Notes under the pieces: generated by a model | Seen by the model: the letters and a program-made list of their open reading frames with translations, nothing else | Told to the model about the DNA's origin: nothing | The model's database searches: none | Position numbers and translations under genes: made by a program | From: Bog-793 sp050010315 | GTDB lineage: Bacteria > Actinomycetota > Acidimicrobiia > Acidimicrobiales > Bog-793 | NCBI GenBank assembly: GCA_050010315.1 | Contig: JBEKLG010000043.1 | Location: forward strand, 1 to 13,015 | Length of the DNA stretch: 13,015 bases | Direction: 5' to 3' | Shown: piece by piece, positions 1 through 6,049 of the stretch | Layout of the letters: every line of letters begins with the position of its first letter | How positions within the stretch are numbered: the stretch's first letter is position 1

Positions 1-288
1 TACCTCTACATCGACTTGATCCTCTGCCTCGCCATCCTCATCTATCTGGTGGTTCGCGCGATGTTCGAGGAGATGCCGTTCAAGGTGGCGGTCCCGCACG
101 AGACGCTCTTATTCGTCGCGACAGCGATCAACTTCCTTCTCGTGCTGATCGGATTCCTCGCCAAGCCGGGAGGCTCGGGCGTGGGGTGGCGCTACGGGGC
201 CTTCATCGGTCTCGTGGCCGCGATCGTTGCGGTCGCGCCGTACGTGATGCCGTTCGTGAAGAAGCTCCAGGGCTCGAAGTCCGCATAG
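1..288 (+). CDS. C-terminal part of a small integral membrane protein, function unknown
   Basis: The frame is open from base 1 and ends at TAG 286-288, so the gene begins left of the window; a TTG at 16 is only an internal candidate start. The visible 95 residues hold three hydrophobic segments: one from the left edge to about residue 20, a second around TLLFVATAINFLLVLIGFLA, and a third around AFIGLVAAIVAVAPYVMPFV. The protein ends in a short basic tail (KKLQGSKSA), probably cytoplasmic. The loop between the second and third segments is glycine-rich. I do not recognise a family and see no catalytic motif. The gene is followed by tandem hairpins that would end its transcript. That it is a real membrane protein gene is fairly sure; its role is unknown. 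Confidence 0.65.
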   Translation, partial: YLYIDLILCLAILIYLVVRAMFEEMPFKVAVPHETLLFVATAINFLLVLIGFLAKPGGSGVGWRYGAFIGLVAAIVAVAPYVMPFVKKLQGSKSA

Positions 289-337
289 AGGCCGTCGGCG
301 CCTCGTGCGTCGCTCGGTCCTTCGTAAAATGACGCCA

Positions 338-396
338 CCGGAGAGGCCGGCGTGGACGTGCCTCTCCGGGCGCGGCGTTCGACGCCGCGTTCTTTG
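338..396 (+). terminator. tandem hairpins, the second followed by a T-rich tail
   Basis: A perfect 9-bp inverted repeat (CCGGAGAGG at 338-346 with CCTCTCCGG at 361-369, 14-base loop) is followed at once by a 7-bp repeat (CGCGGCG at 371-377 with CGCCGCG at 383-389, loop TTCGA). The second stem runs into TTCTTT. It lies about 50 bases after the stop of the membrane protein gene, as expected of an intrinsic terminator. The T-run is interrupted, so termination strength is inferred. Confidence 0.55.
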
Positions 397-512
397 GCTG
401 GGCCGCAGCTGGCCGTATCCTGCGGTGCCGGACGACGGAATCTGACCCTGGCGCCCTGGGTGATCCCGAGCGTCGTCGGACTGAGGAGCGTCTCTAGACA
501 CTGAGCAGAACT

Positions 513-752
513 GAATCCTGCCCGGCCCTCGATCCAGAGCTCCTGGGCGAGGTCCTCGACGTGGTGCGCGGCCTCGCCGAAGACCGGATGACGATGATCG
601 TCGTCACGCACGAGACGGGGTTCGCGCGCGAGGTCGATGGCACCCTCGTCTGCATCGACGATGGGGTCGTCGTCGAGACCGGCCAGCCGCGGGAGCTGCT
701 CACCAATCCGGCGAACGAGCGGACCCGCACGTTCCTCGCCAAGGTGCTCTGA
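513..752 (+). pseudogene. remnant of a polar amino-acid ABC transporter ATPase (GlnQ/HisP type), 3' end only
   Basis: From about 525 the frame reads ALDPELLGEVLDVVRGLAED, then TMIVVTHETGFAREV, and ends ERTRTFLAKVL before TGA at 750-752. This matches the end of PAAT-type ABC ATPases: the D-loop (SALDPEL) just after Walker B, the H-loop histidine in VVTHE, and the usual C-terminal tail. Everything before it is missing: no Walker A, Q-loop, signature or Walker B aspartate. Similarity fades at about 513-524 (ESCP in place of EPTS), and an in-frame TAG lies at 495-497. The first possible start is GTG 561, which would give a 63-residue piece unable to bind ATP. No permease or binding-protein gene is next to it. 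I read it as a decayed fragment left by deletion or rearrangement. Confidence 0.75.
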
Positions 753-921
753 CCCGGTCCACGTCGGGCGGGTGGGCGGCTCGTCGCCGACGCCGCATAC
801 CTTGTCCGCTTCGCCGTGGTCCGGCCGGGCCCCGCCCGCCAGACTGTTGTCCGGCGCCCACCGAGGCCGTCTCCACTCTGGTTACGGCGCGGCAAGAGGC
901 CTCGGCTGGCGCGACGGATCA

Positions 922-937
922 CGGAGGCGACGCTCCG
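922..937 (-). terminator. short hairpin after the permease stop
   Basis: CGGAG 922-926 pairs with CTCCG 933-937 across a 6-base loop, 7 bases beyond the stop of the minus-strand permease. There is no T-run on that strand, so it is only a weak terminator candidate. The rest of 753-944 shows nothing I can name. Confidence 0.22.
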
Positions 938-944
938 GACGTCG

Positions 945-1982
945 TCATTCCTCGACCCCTCCGGCCTCAGTCGCCGTGAGCTCGCCGGTCGTGACGACCG
1001 CCAAGGGCAGCGGCATTGCGCTCGCGCCCGGGGGGAGGTCGCCTGGCCCGATCGCGATCGGCTGATCATTCGCCCAGCCGGGCCCGCGGCGGCGGGGGAG
1101 TATGCCTTGGGAGATCGCCACTCCGACAAGGACGACGACCGCGCCGACCGGCTCGTTCCAGACGAGGACCTCGCCGAGGACGAGGATCCCGAGAACCGTC
1201 GAGAAGATCGGGACGATGTAACTGACGAGCGAGGCGTTAGTCGCGCCCGCCTCACGGATGACGGAGTAGTTGAGGACGTAGGCGACACCCGTACCGACGG
1301 CACCGAGGGCAACAACGCTGAAGACGCTCACCATGCTGACGTGCGCTGGCACCCGCGCGAGGAACGGCGCGACGAGGCCGAGTTCGGCGGTCGCCACGAT
1401 GAGCTGGCCCGCGGCGAGACTCGTTGGCGAAGCAGTAGACCTTGCGACGAACCGCCGCGCATAGGGAATCCCGAGCCCGTAGCAGGCGGAGGCGCCGAGG
1501 CAGGCGAGGTCTCCGGAGAGGTGGCTGCCCGACAGCCCGGTCCACGCGCCGAACACGACGGCGACCCCAAGGAAGCCGACGGCAAGGCCGGCGATCTTGG
1601 CCCGTGTCGGCCGTTCTGTGGGCAGCAGCAGAAAGGCCACGGGGAGGACGAAAAGTGGCGTCGTCGCGTTCCAGATCCCCGCGGCCACCGACGAGATCCG
1701 CTGCTCCCCCCAGGCGATCAGGGTGAACGGCACGGCGTTCAACAACAGCGCCGCTGCCGCGAGGTGACCCCAGAGGCGCAGGCCGCGTGGCAGCGATTGG
1801 CCCGAGACCCCGAGGATGACGAGCGCGACGATCGCTCCGACGGCGAGCCGACCCATCGTGACCTCGAAGGGGCTGAACGAGCGGTCGCCCACTTTCATGA
1901 AAAGGAAGCTCGATCCCCAGATCGCGGCGAGGACGAGGGCACGTGCCTGCCACGTCCACGACAGCGATCCGAGGCGGCGCAC
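945..1982 (-). CDS. EamA/DMT-superfamily permease (drug/metabolite transporter type)
   Basis: This 345-residue hydrophobic protein has the two-repeat architecture of EamA transporters. The first repeat begins near residue 14 (ALVLAAIWGSSFLFMKVG, the typical first helix with WG..F) and the second near residue 155 (GDLACLGASACYGLGIPYA). About ten membrane helices are predicted by eye. The family exports or imports small metabolites across the cytoplasmic membrane; the substrate cannot be told. The start is GTG at 1980-1982, which leaves about a dozen residues before helix 1; no strong ribosome binding site is visible. After the last helix (near GVAISQGILP) there is a tail of roughly 45 residues rich in Pro, Ala, Gly and Thr and ending acidic (EAGGVEE), longer than usual for a family of about 300 residues. 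It is transcribed away from the F420-type genes and stands alone. Confidence 0.85.
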   Translation of the reverse strand: MRRLGSLSWTWQARALVLAAIWGSSFLFMKVGDRSFSPFEVTMGRLAVGAIVALVILGVSGQSLPRGLRLWGHLAAAALLLNAVPFTLIAWGEQRISSVAAGIWNATTPLFVLPVAFLLLPTERPTRAKIAGLAVGFLGVAVVFGAWTGLSGSHLSGDLACLGASACYGLGIPYARRFVARSTASPTSLAAGQLIVATAELGLVAPFLARVPAHVSMVSVFSVVALGAVGTGVAYVLNYSVIREAGATNASLVSYIVPIFSTVLGILVLGEVLVWNEPVGAVVVLVGVAISQGILPRRRGPGWANDQPIAIGPGDLPPGASAMPLPLAVVTTGELTATEAGGVEE

Positions 1983-2011
1983 GTCACACCGCCCGAGCGC
2001 GGGCGCGGGCG

Positions 2012-2040
2012 CACCTACCTGTTCCTAGGACTGCCGACAA
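2012..2040 (-). promoter_or_regulatory. possible promoter of the EamA permease
   Basis: On the minus strand, TTGTCG (2040-2035) is followed after 17 bases by TAGGTG (2017-2012), about 30 bases before the GTG start at 1982. Spacing is ideal and the -35 is good, but the -10 lacks its final T. This is a by-eye guess. Confidence 0.28.
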
Positions 2041-2292
2041 TGGAGTCTTCACCACCATGCGAACACCGTTCGAGAAGCACCACCGCGGCCCTGGTGGACC
2101 TGACGACGACGCGGCGCGATCACTGGGTGTGACGACGGTGCGTGCTTCCGCCGGGCAGGGCGCAATCCGATCCTAAGGGATGCGCCGTGCCAGTCGGGTG
2201 GTGGGGGCCACCGGCGGGCGTGCCGGGGGCGAATTCCGGAGGCGCTGACCGTGCTCACTGGACAGTGGTGGCCGCATCGTCCAGCATGGCAC

Positions 2293-2331
2293 CGAACCGG
2301 GTTCGCGTCCGACCGGACGTTCGTGGTCCGG
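2293..2331. repeat. run of three short inverted repeats upstream of the first F420-type gene
   Basis: Three perfect small palindromic units follow one another: CGAAC-CGG-GTTCG (2293-2305), CGTCC-GACC-GGACG (2306-2319), and CCGGAC with GTCCGG across a 7-base loop (2313-2331, overlapping the second). They end 11 bases before the ribosome binding site of the gene at 2355. They could be an operator, an RNA fold in the leader, or chance in GC-rich DNA. Confidence 0.3.
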
Positions 2332-2354
2332 CGCCGTAGTGCGAGGAGAAGACG

Positions 2355-2738
2355 ATGCTCGAGGCCAAGGTGAAGGCGCTCGCCCAGGGGAAGAACTTCG
2401 CCGCGTTGACGACAATTCTGCCGAGCGGCTGGCCGATGACCCACGTCATGTGGGTCGATGCCGACGACGACTACTTGCTCGTCAACACCGAGGTGCACCG
2501 GACGAAGTTCAGAAACGTCCAGTCGAACCCGATCGTGACGGTGACGGTGATCGACGCCTCGAACCCCTACCACTACGCGGAGATCAGGGGACGGGTCGTT
2601 GAGCGCGTGCTTGGCCCCGAGGCGCGTGCCCACATCGACCTGCTGGCGGAGAAGTACACGGGGAAGCCGTACGCGAACGAGATCGAGAGCGAACGAGTCA
2701 TCTTGAAGATCGCCCCGAAACGCCAGCTCGTGCACTAG
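2355..2738 (+). CDS. PPOX-class F420-type split-barrel oxidoreductase (paralog 1)
   Basis: The 127-residue protein fits the pyridoxamine-5'-phosphate-oxidase-like split beta-barrel family whose actinobacterial members (Rv1155 type) bind coenzyme F420. Visible features are the first strand pair KNFAALTTILPSGWPMTHVMWV (split here as residues 13-22 and 23-34), the cofactor-phosphate contact region HRTKFRNVQSNP (48-59, with K51 and R53), and NPYHYAEIRGRV (70-81), all typical of this subgroup. Such proteins act in the cytoplasm as dimers; the substrate is unknown. The ATG at 2355 has a clear ribosome binding site (GAGGAGA, 2343-2349, 5 bases away). Length is normal for the family. A second, divergent member follows 167 bases downstream, suggesting related redox roles. 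Whether the cofactor is F420 or FMN cannot be settled from sequence alone. Confidence 0.85.
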   Translation: MLEAKVKALAQGKNFAALTTILPSGWPMTHVMWVDADDDYLLVNTEVHRTKFRNVQSNPIVTVTVIDASNPYHYAEIRGRVVERVLGPEARAHIDLLAEKYTGKPYANEIESERVILKIAPKRQLVH

Positions 2739-2748
2739 CCGTTCGAGT

Positions 2749-2770
2749 CGGCCGATCGTGCTGTCGGCCG
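2749..2770 (+). terminator. hairpin after paralog 1, no T-run
   Basis: CGGCCGA (2749-2755) pairs perfectly with TCGGCCG (2764-2770) over an 8-base loop, 10 bases after the stop at 2738. There is no following T-run, so it may be a weak terminator, an mRNA-stabilising hairpin or chance. Confidence 0.33.
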
Positions 2771-2892
2771 CGGCCGCGGAGCTGGCGCATGACGGGATCG
2801 GCCGCCGAGCGGCAAGCAGCGCGGCCGAGCGTCGCGTCCCGGCGCGTCGATCCCGGTGGCGAAGCGGAATCGGTCAACGGTCGGTCAGCCGC

Positions 2893-2898
2893 TACGCT
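2893..2898 (+). promoter_or_regulatory. -10 element of a likely leaderless promoter
   Basis: TACGCT fits the actinobacterial TAnnnT -10 consensus and is followed after 7 bases by GTG at 2906, so the transcript would begin at or next to the start codon. A possible -35 (CGGTCA, 2871-2876) lies 16 bases upstream. The same CGGTCA recurs at 2882-2887. Confidence 0.5.
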
Positions 2899-2905
2899 CG
2901 CTGAC

Positions 2906-3316
2906 GTGGACAGCGAACAGGCCAGGACGTTCATCGCCGAGAACCACCGCGCGGTCCTGGCGACGACGCGGTCAGACGGCAAGGTTCAGCTCTCGCCGGT
3001 CACCGCCGGAGTTGACGGCGAAGGGTATGTCGTCGTCAGCTCGCGTGAGACGGCGATGAAGACCCGCAACGTGCGGCGTAGGCCCTACGCCGCGATCTGC
3101 GTGTTCACGGAGCAGTTCTTCGGCGATTGGGTGCAGGTCGAGGGGGACATCGAGGTGGTGTCGCTGCCGGACGCGATGGACGGTCTCGTCGAGTACTACC
3201 GGCAGATCGCGGGTGAGCACCCCGACTGGGACGACTACCGGGCGGCGATGGCAGAAGACCGGCGCGTGCTTCTGAGAATGACCGTGCGGCGCGCCGGGCC
3301 GAACCGTTCCGGATGA
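2906..3316 (+). CDS. PPOX-class F420-type split-barrel protein (paralog 2)
   Basis: From GTG 2906 the product is 136 residues and resembles the TIGR03618-like F420-dependent PPOX group. It shows the N-terminal helix SEQARTFIAENH, the first strands RAVLATTRSDGKVQLSPVTA (residues 15-34), the phosphate-binding region ETAMKTRNVRRRP (48-60) and VQVEGDIEVV (77-86). The frame is open back to an ATG at 2789, but the added 39 residues are low-complexity and charged, unlike the family. The TACGCT box 7 bases before 2906 supports the shorter, leaderless form. It shares the fold but little sequence with the gene at 2355, so the pair is either an old duplication or two separate recruitments. The aldo/keto reductase follows in the same direction. 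The catalysed reaction is unknown. Confidence 0.82.
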   Translation: MDSEQARTFIAENHRAVLATTRSDGKVQLSPVTAGVDGEGYVVVSSRETAMKTRNVRRRPYAAICVFTEQFFGDWVQVEGDIEVVSLPDAMDGLVEYYRQIAGEHPDWDDYRAAMAEDRRVLLRMTVRRAGPNRSG

Positions 3317-3375
3317 CCGGCTGTGCCGGCGTCACAAAGTTTGGCAGGAAGGGAGACAAGGAAGAGGTGGTGGCG

Positions 3376-4377
3376 ATGCTTCCGACGCGGGCACTGGGCA
3401 AGACGGGCATGGAGATCACGCCGGTCGGTTTCGGGTCCTGGGCGGCCGGCGGCGGCGGGTGGAGGTTCGGTTGGGGTCACCAGGACGATGCGACCTCGAT
3501 TGCCGCGATCCGCCACGCGGTCGAGCTCGGGGTGAACTGGGTCGACACCGCCGCGGCCTACGGCCTCGGTCATGCCGAGGAGATCGTCGCCGCGGCGCTC
3601 AAGGGTTTCGCGCCCGCCGACCGCCCGTTCGTTTTCACCAAGGCCGGCACGATCTTGGACCCGAATGACCCGATGGCCGACCCGCGCCGTATCGGCGAGC
3701 CGATGAGCCTGCGCCGGGAGGTGGAGGCGAGCCTGCGTCGGCTCCGGGTCGAGCGCATCGACCTGTATCAGATGCACTGGCCGGCGAAGGACGGGACCCC
3801 GCTCGAGGTCTACTGGGAGGTCTTCCTCGAACTACGCGATAAAGGACTCATCCGCGCCGCGGGTCTTTCCAATCATGGGGTCGACCTGCTCGAAGCCGCC
3901 GAGGCACTGGGCCACGTCGACTCGGTTCAGCCGCCGTACTCGCTCATCAAGCGGCGGGCCGGTGAAGATGTCATCCCCTGGTGCGCGGCTCACGGGACCG
4001 GGGTCATCGTCTACAGCCCGATGCAGGCAGGGCTGCTCTCCGGCACGTTCAGCGAGGCGCGCGCCGCGGCGCTCGACCCCGAGGACTGGCGCCGGACGAG
4101 TCCGGACTTCTCCGGCGTCGAATTGGGAAAGAATCTCGCCCTCGCCGAGGCGCTGCGGCCGATCGCGTCCCGGCACGGCACCTCCGTCGGAGCCGTCGCA
4201 ATCGCCTGGACGCTCACGACGCCGGGAGTTTCCGGCGCGATCGTCGGGGCGCGCAGTCCATCCCAGGTCGACGGCTGGTTCACCGCGGCGAGCCTCACGC
4301 TTGGCGAAGCAGACCTCGCCGAGATCGCCGCGGCGGTCGAGCGGACCGGTGCGGGCGAGGGTCCGACGCGCCCGTAG
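3376..4377 (+). CDS. aldo/keto reductase
   Basis: This is an NAD(P)H-dependent carbonyl reductase of the AKR superfamily, a cytoplasmic (beta/alpha)8 barrel. With the start at ATG 3376 it has 333 residues, a usual length. The N-terminal hairpin reads TRALGKTGMEITPVGFGSW. All four catalytic residues are visible: D57 and Y62 (NWVDTAAAYG), K89 (FVFTKAG) and H134 (LYQMHWP). The cofactor-binding end is present as GVSGAIVGARSPSQVDGW. The sequence most resembles the open-chain aldose/oxidoreductase groups rather than the classical aldose reductases; the substrate is not predictable. Start choice: an upstream in-frame ATG at 3313 overlaps the stop of the preceding gene (ATGA), but adds 21 residues not seen in the family, while AGAGGTGG stands just before 3376. 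It may be cotranscribed with the gene at 2906. The stop lies 6 bases from the stop of the opposing peptidase gene. Confidence 0.9.
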   Translation: MLPTRALGKTGMEITPVGFGSWAAGGGGWRFGWGHQDDATSIAAIRHAVELGVNWVDTAAAYGLGHAEEIVAAALKGFAPADRPFVFTKAGTILDPNDPMADPRRIGEPMSLRREVEASLRRLRVERIDLYQMHWPAKDGTPLEVYWEVFLELRDKGLIRAAGLSNHGVDLLEAAEALGHVDSVQPPYSLIKRRAGEDVIPWCAAHGTGVIVYSPMQAGLLSGTFSEARAAALDPEDWRRTSPDFSGVELGKNLALAEALRPIASRHGTSVGAVAIAWTLTTPGVSGAIVGARSPSQVDGWFTAASLTLGEADLAEIAAAVERTGAGEGPTRP

Positions 4378-4383
4378 GGGTCC

Positions 4384-5847
4384 TCAGGGCCTCGCCGCTC
4401 GTGCAGGCGGGGTGTCGCTATTGTGCTCGGCGGCGAGCGCGGCGATGACGTGGGCCGCGCACGACGTCACCGCCTTGGCGGTCGGGATGTGGAGGCACTC
4501 GTCGGTTCCGTGTGCGTTCGACCCCGGGCCGAGCACCCCGGTCGTGAAGAACAGGGCCGCTGGGTAGCGGCGTGCGAGCGAAGTTACCGAAGGGATCGAC
4601 CCGCCCATCCCGAGGAACCGCGGTGGCCCGCCGAAGTAGCGGGCCGAGGATTCCTCCATCGCCGCGGCGAGCCAGGCAGGAAGCTCGGGCGCAACCCAGC
4701 CGGACGAAGCCTGCTCGATCCCCAAGGAGGCGGCGGCGCCCGACGGGGGACGTTCCGTCAGGATCTCGCCGAGCGCCTGTGCCACCGTGGCGGCGTCGGC
4801 CGTCGGCGGGATCCGCAGGGAGATCTTTAGCGCGCTCGACGGGCGAAGCACGTTTCCGGCCGCCTCGATTGCGGGAAGGCCCGCCGCACCGGTGACCTCG
4901 AGCGCCGCCTTCCAGGTCAGGCGGACCAGGCGCGCATGCGCGTCGGTGCCCATGAGCTCGACCCCGGGAAGGGTGGGGAAGTGCCCCACCGCGTCGTCCC
5001 CGAACTCAGCAGCGACCTGACCGATCTCTGCGAAGCGGCCGGAGGGGATCTCGACTTGGCAACCGGGTATGGCCACCTCACCGGTCGTCGCCTCCTCGAG
5101 ACGGTCGAGGAGTTCACGCAGGACGCGGAACGACGAGGGTACGACGCCGCCGGCCATGCCGCTGTGGACGCCCTCGGTCATCACGCCGACGCGCAGGACC
5201 GCGTTGATCGTGCCGCGCAGCGAGGTCGTGATCCAGAGCCGGTCGTAGCTCGCGCAGCCGGAGTCGAGGCTGACGACGAGCGCCAGCGGCCCGAAGCGCG
5301 GGGCGAGCACGTCGAGATACGACTCGAGGTCGGCGCTGCCGCTCTCCTCGCTCGCCTCGATGAGGACGAGGACGCGCCCGTGCGGCGCGCCCACGGCCTC
5401 GAGCGCCTCGAGGGCGCCGAGGGCGGCGAAAACGGCGTAGCCGTCGTCGGCAGTTCCCCGGCCGTAGAGGCGGTCGCCGCGTCGCACGGCTGAGAACGGG
5501 TCGAGGCCGTCGCGCCACGCACCGAGCGGCGGTTGCTTGTCGAGGTGTCCGTAGACGAGAGTCGTCGGAGCCGAGTCGACCGCGGTCGACTCGACATCGA
5601 CGAGGACGCACGGCGTCCGACCGGGGAGGGTCACGACCTCCGCCGTGGAGCTGGCGAGGGACCGCCCCCCGGCCCACGCCGCGAAGAGCTCCGCCGCCCG
5701 GTCGAGGGCGCCGCTATCCGCCCAGTCCTCGTCGAATTCCGGCGACAGACAGGGGATCCCGACGTACTCGCAGAGCGTGGTGAGCGCCTCGTCCTCCCAG
5801 TACCGTTCGACGATCGCCGCCATCCGGGCAAGGTCGTGGCTATTCAA
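4384..5847 (-). CDS. M20-family metallopeptidase (carnosinase/dipeptidase-like)
   Basis: The 487-residue protein has the complete two-zinc centre of M20 peptidases: H101 in VYGHLDKQPP with nearby D103, bridging D134 in GRGTADDGY, the general base E167 and ligand E168 in EASEESGS, D195 in VSLDSG, and the distal H446 in SNAHGTDECLHIP. H228 (GVHSG) lies in the dimerisation or lid domain and usually contacts substrate. This length and the GHLDKQPP form point to the CNDP/PepV-like dipeptidases rather than to ArgE or DapE, which are shorter. No signal peptide is seen, so it is probably cytoplasmic and hydrolyses short peptides. The start is TTG 5847, preceded by AAAGGCGG; ATG 5823 is an alternative but has no ribosome binding site. 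It is divergent from glmU, with 202 bases between the starts, and converges with the aldo/keto reductase gene. Confidence 0.9.
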   Translation of the reverse strand: MNSHDLARMAAIVERYWEDEALTTLCEYVGIPCLSPEFDEDWADSGALDRAAELFAAWAGGRSLASSTAEVVTLPGRTPCVLVDVESTAVDSAPTTLVYGHLDKQPPLGAWRDGLDPFSAVRRGDRLYGRGTADDGYAVFAALGALEALEAVGAPHGRVLVLIEASEESGSADLESYLDVLAPRFGPLALVVSLDSGCASYDRLWITTSLRGTINAVLRVGVMTEGVHSGMAGGVVPSSFRVLRELLDRLEEATTGEVAIPGCQVEIPSGRFAEIGQVAAEFGDDAVGHFPTLPGVELMGTDAHARLVRLTWKAALEVTGAAGLPAIEAAGNVLRPSSALKISLRIPPTADAATVAQALGEILTERPPSGAAASLGIEQASSGWVAPELPAWLAAAMEESSARYFGGPPRFLGMGGSIPSVTSLARRYPAALFFTTGVLGPGSNAHGTDECLHIPTAKAVTSCAAHVIAALAAEHNSDTPPARAARP

Positions 5848-6037
5848 CGGGGTCCGCCTTTCTCGTCGTGGGAGGCGATCCCACCTGGGTCGTCGCAGCC
5901 GCGCCCTGGTCGCGGCGGGGTCGGCACGCCAAGGGCCGCGCCCCGGCGGTCAGCGTGCTGTCGCCGACGGAATCGGGGCCAGAAGTCGCCGGAGTCACTT
6001 CGCCAGTTGTAGCCCAGCACGACCGTGGTCATTCGGC

Positions 6038-6043
6038 GACAAT
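6038..6043 (+). promoter_or_regulatory. -10 box of glmU, probably leaderless
   Basis: GACAAT is followed after 6 bases by the GTG start at 6050, so transcription would begin on or beside the start codon. No good -35 is visible at the usual distance. No ribosome binding site precedes the GTG, which fits a leaderless transcript. Confidence 0.45.
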
Positions 6044-6049
6044 GGGGCC

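Larger units (their letters stand above)
1983..2354. other. 372-base intergenic region between divergent genes, no convincing gene
   Basis: The stretch separates the permease (leftward) from the first F420-type gene (rightward). Short open frames exist (for example from ATG 2057 to 2176, and 2142-2339), but none has a good ribosome binding site or a recognisable sequence. It holds several short perfect palindromes: CACTG-GA-CAGTG at 2256-2267, GGTGG/CCACC at 2197-2212, and the cluster at 2293-2331. It presumably carries promoters and perhaps an operator for the flanking genes. Confidence 0.5.

Noticed and set aside
816..2132. A 438-codon open frame on the plus strand, opposite the EamA permease, with a TACCTT box just before its GTG
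   Set aside because: Its product is a highly charged Arg/Asp/Glu/Gly mix with no domain, typical of the antisense of a hydrophobic GC-rich gene. The permease on the other strand is clearly real.
2142..2339. A 65-codon small frame in the intergenic region
   Set aside because: There is no ribosome binding site, the product is low-complexity Pro/Gly/Val, and nothing is recognisable.
2049..2735. A 228-codon minus-strand frame across the gap and the first F420-type gene
   Set aside because: It overlaps a real gene with a ribosome binding site and has no recognisable motif; the upstream part over the gap shows no protein-like pattern.
3313..3375. Aldo/keto reductase starting at the ATGA overlap with the preceding gene
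   Set aside because: The added 21 residues do not resemble AKR N-termini, and a better ribosome binding site precedes ATG 3376.
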